A program made the translations under genes and the position numbers. Below are positions 1-6,157 of a stretch of 12,303 nucleotides of DNA, piece by piece. The stretch is from CAZDBA01 sp964503615 (GTDB lineage: Bacteria; Planctomycetota; Planctomycetia; Pirellulales; Pirellulaceae), in assembly GCA_964503615.1 (NCBI GenBank), contig CAZDBA010000145.1:1-12303 (forward strand), written 5' to 3'. How positions within the stretch are numbered: the stretch's first letter is position 1; every line of letters starts with the position of its first letter. The notes under the pieces are model-generated. The model made no database searches. It saw only the letters and a list, made by a program, of their open reading frames with translations, and was not told the origin of the DNA.

Positions 1-282
1 GGCTGTAAAGCAGTTTTGCTAGTGAGACCGACAGTAATCATCAAACGAGGTGAGGTAAAGGAAGACTAGTCGAGTCGCCTTTTTCACTTGAGGACGCGGT
101 TTTGCGTTTTTAGCCAAACAGAAAGAGTTGTTACGCCAACTGGCTGAAATGGCCTGACGATGTCAATGAAAGAGAGTTTGTCGTTGAGACAGAGTCGGCG
201 TAAAGGTATCCGGAGTAGCGGCCGTTTTGCAGAAGTTGGAATCAGTTTGGCTTTTAAAACAGAGCTTTGCTGAGATCGCAGG

Positions 283-1611
283 CTATTTGGCTGCTACTTT
301 TTTAACCTCTTTGCCGAACACTTTTTCGAAGTATTCGATCGCTCGCTGGAGAGGTTTGTCGACGTGTGGTTGATCGGATTGGGGGTCATCACCCGCTTTG
401 CCGTTCGATGAATCGTTATCGAGCAACAGCTCAAGATCACGTTTTTGTCTTTGCAGATAGTTTTCGACTAGTTCTTCCTCGGTCATCTCGACGCTCATCC
501 CTTCATCGGGATGAACTCCGTACCGTCCTGTTTTGTTTAAAAGCTCAGAACGGTCGAAATTAATATCGCTGGGTGGCCAGTAACTAGCTGTGGTTAGCTT
601 GAGTGCGCTTTTGTGCAATTGAATCGGGATGACGTTTTGGACAGTGCCTTTACCCCAAGATGACTCGCCAATTAAAACGGCACGCTTGTGATCTCTTAGA
701 CAAGCGGCCACGATCTCACTGGCACTTGCCGATTCACGATTGATCAAGATCGCGAGTGGCAAATTTGGGTCGAAGGATACTTCTTTGGTCGAAAAATGTT
801 CGTCGACCAGTTTCTCGCCACGTCCTTTGGTTCTGACAATTACCAGCCGCTCGTCAAGAAACATATCGCTAATATCAACCGCCCCGGTCAACAGTCCGCC
901 CGAGTTGTTTCTCAAATCCACGATCAAACCTTCAACGGTACCGTTCAGTTTGTTCAGGGCGCTACGAAATTCGTCAACCGATTTGTCACCGAATTTGGTA
1001 AGACGAATGTATCCCACTCTCGGATTCTCTTTGAGGCGGAAATTCCAGGTTCCATCCCGATTGCGAACATCTCCGTGGACGGAAGCGACTGGAATTTTCT
1101 CTCGAACCAGGCTAACTACTCGCTCAACACCAGCGCTCTCGATTTTCAGCTCAACTGCCGTGCCTGGTTTGCCTCGCATAATCTCAATCGCTCTGCCGTT
1201 TTCCATCTCGAACGTTGACTCGCCCTCGATTTCCAAAATCTGATCACCTGGCAACAACCCGGCATCGTAAGCCGGAGTATCTGGCATGGCGGAGCTAACT
1301 CGTAACCGTTTTGTTTCTGGATCTCGATTGAAGTACATTCCAACACCACCAAACTCTTGACGAATCTCTTCATCAAAAGTTTTGAATCGATTTCCCGCAA
1401 AGTATTGTGAGTGCATGTCGAGCTTAGAAAGCATACCGTTCATGGCAGCGTCGAACAGCTCTGATTGAGGCGTTTCGTAGAGTGCCTTGGCGTCGATTGT
1501 TTCGAGGGCTTCGGCGAAAAGGTTGGCGTATCGATTTTTTGCTGACACTCCGTAACAGGCGAGCGAAAAAACAGCCATTACTGCGATGATAACGATGTTG
1601 CGAAGTGGCAT
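283..1611 (-). CDS. S41 family C-terminal processing peptidase with PDZ domain (CtpA/Prc type)
   Basis: The 442-aa product is a serine protease of the CtpA/Prc family, which trims or degrades envelope proteins from their C-termini outside the cytoplasmic membrane. An N-terminal hydrophobic segment (about residues 5-22) should act as an uncleaved anchor or signal; Cys19 is not in a proper lipobox. A PDZ domain spans about 87-170, with the carboxylate-binding-loop-like FGGVGMYF at 88-94 and the PGDQILEIEG strand at 121-130. The S41 catalytic core follows: GYIRLTKF (200-207), VDLRNNSGG (231-239), the nucleophile motif SASASEI with Ser296, and GKGTVQ with Lys321. The 25-residue Ser-Lys spacing is that of the family's catalytic dyad. 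The C-terminal 60 residues are charged and include an Asp/Ser/Gly-rich linker. GAGGA lies just upstream of the ATG. A terminator separates it from the upstream DUF1571 gene, so it probably has its own promoter. Family assignment is firm; the substrate is unknown. Confidence 0.95.
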   Translation of the reverse strand: MPLRNIVIIAVMAVFSLACYGVSAKNRYANLFAEALETIDAKALYETPQSELFDAAMNGMLSKLDMHSQYFAGNRFKTFDEEIRQEFGGVGMYFNRDPETKRLRVSSAMPDTPAYDAGLLPGDQILEIEGESTFEMENGRAIEIMRGKPGTAVELKIESAGVERVVSLVREKIPVASVHGDVRNRDGTWNFRLKENPRVGYIRLTKFGDKSVDEFRSALNKLNGTVEGLIVDLRNNSGGLLTGAVDISDMFLDERLVIVRTKGRGEKLVDEHFSTKEVSFDPNLPLAILINRESASASEIVAACLRDHKRAVLIGESSWGKGTVQNVIPIQLHKSALKLTTASYWPPSDINFDRSELLNKTGRYGVHPDEGMSVEMTEEELVENYLQRQKRDLELLLDNDSSNGKAGDDPQSDQPHVDKPLQRAIEYFEKVFGKEVKKVAAK

Positions 1612-1664
1612 GCTTTCCTCGTGAGACCTTTCCCTACTGGAGTTCGAGTTTAACGAATCATTTT

Positions 1665-1719
1665 GGTGTTTTACACCGGTCGATCACCAATTTAGCCATT
1701 TGAACTTGAGTTCAAATGG
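1665..1719. promoter_or_regulatory. Cluster of inverted repeats upstream of the S41 protease gene (candidate operator)
   Basis: CCATTTGAACT (1695/1696 onward) and AGTTCAAATGG form a perfect 11-bp inverted repeat around a central TG, centred near 1707, about 96 bp before the protease ATG. A second small inverted repeat, GGTGT-TTT-ACACC, lies at 1665-1677, and TTGGTG (1663-1668) is matched by CACCAA (1685-1690). There is no T-tract, so a terminator is unlikely. Read on the minus strand, TTGAAC inside the palindrome and TAAATT 15 bp later could be a promoter with a short spacer. A dimeric regulator site is the likely reading, inferred from symmetry and position only. Confidence 0.4.
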
Positions 1720-1828
1720 AAAAGTGAGCAAGGGCCAAGCAGAATGAGAAGTGGCCGATAGCCGAAATTTGCCAAGGGTTTGGGCGTCTGCCCCAATGTC
1801 TGCCCTACGGCCAATAAAAGAAACTTGC

Positions 1829-1863
1829 AAAAAAAATGGCTGTCGCGAAAACGACAGCCATTT
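1829..1863 (-). terminator. Intrinsic terminator of the DUF1571 gene
   Basis: AAATGGCTGTCG (1834-1845) and CGACAGCCATTT (1852-1863) form a perfect 12-bp stem around a 6-nt loop. On the minus strand the stem is followed by a T run (the A run at 1829-1836 on the plus strand). It begins about 30 bp after the stop codon at 1893, so it should end the DUF1571 transcript before the protease gene. Confidence 0.85.
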
Positions 1864-1892
1864 GAATTTGATTGCGAATTGTATCCAGCAAG

Positions 1893-2981
1893 CTACTTTG
1901 ATTCTCGGTAGCTGTATTCCGGGTTGGTGATGTCAAAGTCCAAATCGGTCAAGCCAACATTCAGGTCGACGTTAATATAAGTGTACTCTTCCATCAATAC
2001 CGGCTTGCCTCCAGGAGTACTTGGCCAATCATAAGACGCATAGCGAACGGGAATGTTCATTTCGTCGTCAATAAAGACTTGAGCTTTATGGAACTCGTAA
2101 GGAGCACGACGTTCGTTGTGGACAACCTGGATCATTTTACAAGTGCGATTGTTGATCTTGGCTCCCTCAATATATTGCACCTCGCAATCTCCTGCAGAAC
2201 GATCTCGTGTCGCTTTTTCGATTAGCCGGATTACCAGGTTCTCAATACCCGCTTCGTAGATTGGATAGCGGTTGCCTCGCATGGCGAGGAATCCATCGGG
2301 ATCCAAGTGAAACGTTTTGAAGCCAACCATGCCTGTTTCATGTGCGGAAAGCTTGTTATCGTTTTTGCCTTTGACCCAAATTACTTCGCGGCCCTTGACC
2401 GCTCGAGGCTTAAGAAAGCTCATGTAGATACTGAACGGTACAGGGCCTTGCTCGGTCTCCCGCCCATTGCGAACTTTGATTCGAATGTACTCTACATCGC
2501 CAAGGTTACCATTGACCCGCTCTCGTTTGACCATCAAGGCTGTGTAGTCAGAGACGTTGGCTTGAATGTGGGCTAAACCTTCTTCGGCAACCGTGATTGC
2601 GGTGTCTAGTGGATGTTTCGGTTCGGGCGCGGATTGTCCTAAAGTAGCATCGGAAGGTGGCAAAGCACCAACATTCCCGGCCATTATGCCTGGTACTCGC
2701 TTTTCAATACTTTCACCTGGAGAGGCGGCTACGGGAAAAGCCGTAACATTTCTAGAATCGCCAAGTTGCGCCGGAGTTGCTTGGGCAGGCTGAATTGGCC
2801 GATCAGCCAGTTCATGCTCGGCGAGACGTTGCTCGAAAAACTGTCCCGCTAATTTCGCTTGACGAAATACCGGTTCACGTGTGAGCTTTTCTTCTTGGGC
2901 TTGGGCAGCCACCGGAATCAATCCCCCGGCAATAACAGCAAATCCAATCAGCGCCGTTTTGTAGTTTGCAAAGATCTGCAT
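1893..2981 (-). CDS. Secreted DUF1571-domain protein
   Basis: The 362-aa product is an exported protein of the DUF1571 family, known mainly from Planctomycetes and without an established function. A signal peptide covers residues 1-28 (positive Lys8, hydrophobic 9-24, cleavage after AQA). A Pro/Ala-rich linker runs to about 120. The DUF1571 domain fills about 122-355: HPLDTAITVAEEGLAHI (123-139), DYTALMVKRERVNG (145-158), SIYMSFLKP (184-192), EVIWVKGKN (199-207) and a C-terminal stretch of predicted beta strands (EEYTYINVDLNVGLTDLDF). The strand-rich pattern recalls LolA/LolB-like lipoprotein-binding folds, but that is an inference. Cys266 and Cys281 could form a disulfide. The ATG at 2981 is preferred over an in-frame GTG nine codons upstream because AAGGAGG lies at the right distance before the ATG, and the GTG would place that Shine-Dalgarno sequence inside the gene. 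Confidence 0.9.
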   Translation of the reverse strand: MQIFANYKTALIGFAVIAGGLIPVAAQAQEEKLTREPVFRQAKLAGQFFEQRLAEHELADRPIQPAQATPAQLGDSRNVTAFPVAASPGESIEKRVPGIMAGNVGALPPSDATLGQSAPEPKHPLDTAITVAEEGLAHIQANVSDYTALMVKRERVNGNLGDVEYIRIKVRNGRETEQGPVPFSIYMSFLKPRAVKGREVIWVKGKNDNKLSAHETGMVGFKTFHLDPDGFLAMRGNRYPIYEAGIENLVIRLIEKATRDRSAGDCEVQYIEGAKINNRTCKMIQVVHNERRAPYEFHKAQVFIDDEMNIPVRYASYDWPSTPGGKPVLMEEYTYINVDLNVGLTDLDFDITNPEYSYRESK

Positions 2982-3068
2982 CTTAATCCGATCCTCCTTG
3001 ACCAGCACTTAGGTGTTTTAAAATCACCCAAGGTTTCGTTTTTTACTTGCTTAATGCCAGCACGCCGG

Positions 3069-3097
3069 ATTCTACCGAGTGAGGTTCCCTGCGGCAA
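3069..3097 (-). promoter_or_regulatory. Candidate sigma70-type promoter for the DUF1571 gene
   Basis: On the minus strand TTGCCG (3097-3092) and TAGAAT (3074-3069) are separated by exactly 17 bp and lie about 90 bp upstream of the start at 2981. Both hexamers are close to consensus. No transcript data support it. Confidence 0.45.
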
Positions 3098-3661
3098 TCA
3101 GAAATGCGAGAGCTAGCGACGATTCCAAACGCTAGTGCTGACTTGCTGATGGTATCGCCATTTTTTCTTTGCTTTGGTCAGTCGTTTCAATCACCTAAAC
3201 AACACGTCCCTATCGACTTGAATTATTTAACAGAGAAACCGGTACAAGCCGAACAGAATTCGTCAAAGCCGTTAGAAGCCGACGGTGGTCGTTTGAAAAA
3301 AAGCAAAAATTCGATGAGGTTGGGTCACCGATATTATTGGGTTGCCTCATAAATGGAGAAAAGCAGGTTTAACCTTCTTCGATATCCACTCTTTGCTAAA
3401 CACCGATTTGCAGAAGTTACCTTTCAAAATCAAAAGGTCCAAAAGGTCTTGGAAATCGAATCGGTTTGAGCTTTAAGCCGATATTGCTGCAAGCATATCA
3501 ACATTGCGTGGACGGTTTTCCCAACGGGCTACTTTACTGGTCGAGGCATTCGTTAAAGTCGAGCGGCTTGGCTAGCAGTGGGAACTTTACCATCCACAAA
3601 ATCCGAAAATACCTACCACTCCTCGTTCATTCTCCGCCGAAACAACTATCAGGTTGAAAGC

Positions 3662-3833
3662 CCTGCACCTTTGCAGGACCGTCGAACCATTGGGTGTCAG
3701 TCGTTTTGGCATCTCTGAATACAAGACGGGTTGCGGAAGCAACCAATCAAAATTTGAATTTCGAACGTGATCTGTCCGGCCCAAGTCGGATTGTGGAAAC
3801 CAGAGATGATCCAGCCGCTTTTTTGCGGATCTC
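3662..3833 (+). promoter_or_regulatory. Hairpin-rich putative leader of the BON-domain gene
   Basis: Three hairpins occur within 170 bp before the gene: CCTGCA-CCTT-TGCAGG (3662-3677); GGTTGC-GGAA-GCAACC (3729-3744), whose loop is a GNRA tetraloop; and CCGC-TTTTTT-GCGG (3815-3828), flanked by GAGAT (3803-3807) and ATCTC (3829-3833), which pair if seven bases bulge out. A structured 5' leader is possible. It matches no riboswitch class I recognise, and short hairpins arise by chance. Confidence 0.25.
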
Positions 3834-3869
3834 AGTTTCTCAATGATTGCGATTAATGCGTTGTGACTC

Positions 3870-3875
3870 AGGAGG
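3870..3875 (+). promoter_or_regulatory. Strong Shine-Dalgarno of the BON gene
   Basis: AGGAGG sits 6 nt before the ATG at 3882 and fixes that start; the signal peptide begins immediately after it. Confidence 0.85.
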
Positions 3876-3881
3876 ATACTA

Positions 3882-4924
3882 ATGCGACGTTTATTGCTAG
3901 GCATGGCAATCGCGGCTACAGCCGCTTTGCTTCCAGCCACTAGCCAAGCGGACGATCAGCAGATCGCCGAATTTATCAAAAGCCGTCTACAGGTCGAGCA
4001 GCAACAGGGAAACCTGCGTGGTTTCAACGTCGACATGCGAGTTGATCGCGGAACGGTTTGGTTTAAAGGCCAAGTTTCAACTGAGGCTCAAGAAAAATTG
4101 ATTCTGCAAACGGCTCAACAAGCCGGTTACTTGGGCGTTGTTCAAGTCGTAGATGATATCGAGGTTGCTCCGGTAAGCAACGGTAACAGCGACGTGGCTG
4201 CGGCTAGTGCTCCCAATCCGATCCGCCAGCAGCAGTTGCAGCGTGGGAATCCTCAGCCACAGCCTTACCAGTCAGCTTCTTACCAAGAGCCTGTGAACTT
4301 TGTGCCGCCTCGTCCGGTGCCTGCACGTGTTCCGGCTCAGGTACCAAGTTACACAACTGGTGACGTTTACAGCAGTGGGGCTCCTTTGCCGTTTGCCCAA
4401 GCTGGTTCACAAGGTTCAGGGACCAGAGTGCCTGCAGGTGCTCCAGTCAGTCCCGACATCTATGGAGACATCTCCGGTGGTCCTATTCCAGGTGGTCATA
4501 TTTCCGGTGGTTATGATCCCGGNNNNNNNNNNNNNNNNNNNNNNNNNNNNNNNNNNNNNNNNNNNNNNNNNNNNNNNNNNNNNNNNNNNNNNNNNNNNNN
4601 NNNNNNNNNNNNNNNNNNNNNNCCGGTGGTTATGATCCCGGATTGAACGGTGGCGCAGGTTTGGGTATCGGCTCGCCAGCTCCTATTCCGATCGGGAGTG
4701 GTGGAGGAGGAGTTTCTGGTACTCCTAATCTTCCTGGTTACGCATGGCCTGGGTACGCGGCTTCGCCTAACTACGCAGCACTTAGCTATCCAAAGCAGTA
4801 TTCTCCATCGGCATGGCCTTACATTGGCCCGTTCTATCCTTACCCACAGGTTCCTCTTGGATGGCGTAAGGTCCAATTGGAATGGGACGATGGTTGGTGG
4901 TTCCTGGACTTCCGCGATCACTAA
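3882..4924 (+). CDS. Secreted BON-domain protein with Pro/Gly/Tyr-rich tail (interrupted by assembly gap)
   Basis: One gene, split by 100 N, encodes an exported protein. A signal peptide spans residues 1-23 (MRRLLLG..., cleavage after SQA). A BON domain covers about 25-95 (IAEFIKSRLQ, GFNVDMRVDRGTVWFKGQV, VVQVVDDIEV); BON domains are thought to bind phospholipid or membrane surfaces. A long Pro/Gln/Gly-rich linker follows and runs into 15-bp repeats (SGGPI/PGGHI/SGGYD) at the gap. After the gap the frame resumes as GGYDPGLNGG and ends in an aromatic segment (YPQVPLGWRKVQLEWDDGWW...) before the TAA. The apparent frame change is an artefact: removing the N run and one copy of the 19-bp sequence flanking it (119 bp) restores a single 307-codon frame. 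The true length is therefore at least 307 aa. A strong terminator follows, so it is probably monocistronic. Envelope location is inferred; function is unknown. Confidence 0.85.
4473..4522 (+). repeat. 15-bp in-frame tandem repeat leading into the gap
   Basis: Units beginning at 4473, 4488, 4503 and 4518 follow the pattern (T/C)CCGGTGGTNNTAT or a close variant, encoding SGGPI, PGGHI, SGGYD and PG. The last unit is cut by the N run, and a matching unit reappears at 4623. Confidence 0.75.
4523..4622. other. Assembly gap (100 N)
   Basis: Exactly 100 undetermined bases, the conventional filler for a gap of unknown size. The 19 bases before it (4504-4522) and the 19 after it (4623-4641) are identical, so the contigs stop inside a repeat. 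Confidence 0.98.
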
Positions 4925-4949
4925 ACCGATCCTACGCAATCAGAAATTC

Positions 4950-4988
4950 AAAAAGCCCCAATGGACAATATGTTCAGTGGGGTTTTTT
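4950..4988 (+). terminator. Intrinsic terminator of the BON gene
   Basis: AAAAAGCCCCA (4950-4960) pairs with TGGGGTTTTTT (4978-4988) with one G-U pair. The 17-nt interior can fold further as GGACA-ATA-TGTTC. The T run ends the structure. It begins 25 bp after the stop codon. Confidence 0.85.
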
Positions 4989-5265
4989 ATTTCAGCTAAG
5001 GCAACTCAGGTCAGCCTAAAACCTTCCGATGCAAGCATGATCGGTCAATCACCTACTTCTGATTTTTATTCTCCTTAAAGTCCCCTTCTTGCTCCAAGCT
5101 TCCTAGCTCCCTGTCTCAGGGTTAACATTTCCAAACAACTCCGCTGGGCTGCTATCACTCTTTACGAACTAGCCTCGAAAATTCGTTTTCAACCGGAAAA
5201 TCCGCAAGTCCGTCACAGTTTATCACGATACTTAAGCCTAGATGTATAACGCAGAAGGAAATGAG
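4989..5265. other. Intergenic region before the lipoprotein gene
   Basis: Between the BON terminator and the lipoprotein start I see only a small hairpin, GAAAA-TTCG-TTTTC (5177-5190). No convincing promoter pair or gene is visible; a promoter is expected here because a terminator precedes it. Confidence 0.5.
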
Positions 5266-5841
5266 ATGCTTACCAGACGTCTAACTGTAACTTTCACTTT
5301 ATTGCTTGGCTCTATTGCAATCCTGACCACAGGATGTTTTCAGTCTTTAGGTCCAACACTGGGAGTGTTCAGTATTCCTCTACCGGTTTCGCCCTATTGG
5401 CAGAAGAACTATGAGGATGAGTTCCATGTGCACGAGCGTTATGGACGTGTTCCAATCATGGGGCCTTTAACAGCTGGCGGACCAACCACAGATATGGATC
5501 CACCGAGTGATGACGAAGTTTGGTGGGCGCTTGAGCGAGCTCGTCCCGTCCAGGGCGGTATTCCGTTTTTGCACGAGACACAGCGGAACAACGTTACGAT
5601 GGTCAAAGAGCGTATTGCTGACTACATTGATCCTCCACGAGTGATTCCGCTGATCGGACCAGCTCAACTGCACCATGTTCACTATAAGTGCACTATCTAT
5701 TTTACAGAACGTAAAATCGTCGGTTGGCCTTTCCCACACACTCTGATCGACGAAGATTCTGTCGAGGTAGTCTATATTGACCACAATCACTTCCACATGG
5801 CAGGAAACATTGATTTTGGACGGAACAGCACCCACTATTAA
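5266..5841 (+). CDS. Putative His-rich lipoprotein of unknown function
   Basis: I do not recognise a family. The 191-aa product starts with a lipoprotein signal peptide (MLTRRLTVTF, hydrophobic 7-20) and a lipobox-like TTGC with Cys24 as the lipidation site; the -3 position is Thr rather than Leu, so the match is imperfect. The mature part is soluble and rich in aromatic residues and His (eleven in all), with HHVH at 136-139 and HNHFH at 173-177, and a beta-like stretch YKCTIYFTERKIVGWPF (140-156). His clusters could bind metal, but no known metal-site motif is evident. An in-frame ATG eight codons upstream exists; the one at 5266 is chosen because GAAGGAAA precedes it and the signal peptide then starts normally. 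It is flanked by terminators at 4950-4988 and 5917-5941, so it is probably transcribed alone. Confidence 0.8.
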   Translation: MLTRRLTVTFTLLLGSIAILTTGCFQSLGPTLGVFSIPLPVSPYWQKNYEDEFHVHERYGRVPIMGPLTAGGPTTDMDPPSDDEVWWALERARPVQGGIPFLHETQRNNVTMVKERIADYIDPPRVIPLIGPAQLHHVHYKCTIYFTERKIVGWPFPHTLIDEDSVEVVYIDHNHFHMAGNIDFGRNSTHY

Positions 5842-6157
5842 TTGCCAGTTTTTAGTGGCCGGGTGTTCAGGCATACAAACGGCTTGCCTTGGCCTGCAAT
5901 AAAATAAGACACTTTTGCCGCTCGTTAGGGCGGCTTTTTTTGTGTCGGGATCATTTGTAGCTTAGTCCCCTTGCCCAACAAGATGATTGCTGGGAAGAAG
6001 AAAAGTCGAACAAATACATTTCCTGAGGGAAATGCTTTGTTCACTCCCGCCATTGCGATAGACAGCGGGGACAGGGAACCTAACAATACACTTTGGCTCG
6101 CTTGCATTTGCGCTAACTGCGGGCTTCTTCTCAATCATTTAATGGTATCTCATTCAA
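5842..6157. other. Intergenic region before the transporter gene
   Basis: Besides the terminator it contains one perfect inverted repeat, CATTTCC-TGAG-GGAAATG (6017-6034), about 125 bp before the transporter start and lacking a T-tract. This might be an operator. An open frame at 5971-6279 overlaps the transporter start, begins with TTG and has no recognisable features; I do not call it. Confidence 0.4.
5917..5941 (+). terminator. Intrinsic terminator of the lipoprotein gene
   Basis: GCCGCTC (5917-5923), loop GTTA, and GGGCGGC (5928-5934) form a 7-bp stem with one G-U pair, followed by seven T. It lies 75 bp after the stop codon. Confidence 0.85.

Larger units (their letters stand above)
3009..3881. 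other. Long divergent intergenic region
   Basis: 873 bp separate the DUF1571 and BON genes, which are transcribed away from each other. The left edge carries the candidate DUF1571 promoter. Short open frames at 3104-3352 and 3466-3657 (plus) lack Shine-Dalgarno sites and recognisable motifs, and I do not regard them as genes. The right third (3660-3835) contains three hairpins that may be part of the BON mRNA leader. I see no tRNA, repeat array or mobile-element end. Confidence 0.6.

Noticed and set aside
1..69. Plus-strand frame open from the window edge to a TAG at 67-69, possibly the tail of a gene
   Set aside because: Only 22 codons with no recognisable motif; such a length is common by chance. 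The weak ACGC/GCGT hairpin with a T run at 94-111 is not enough to support it. Otherwise 1-282 shows nothing I can support.
740..1243. 167-codon open frame on the plus strand within the protease gene
   Set aside because: It is antisense to conserved PDZ and catalytic-core codons, is Ser/Arg-rich and has no family resemblance.
3104..3352. 82-codon plus-strand frame in the long intergenic region
   Set aside because: No Shine-Dalgarno, no signal peptide or domain, and poor codon character; it overlaps the upstream side of the DUF1571 promoter.
4643..4924. Separate 93-aa gene after the N gap
   Set aside because: The apparent start is an internal TTG without a ribosome site, and the reading frame continues the BON protein's repeat; it is the C-terminal part of that gene.
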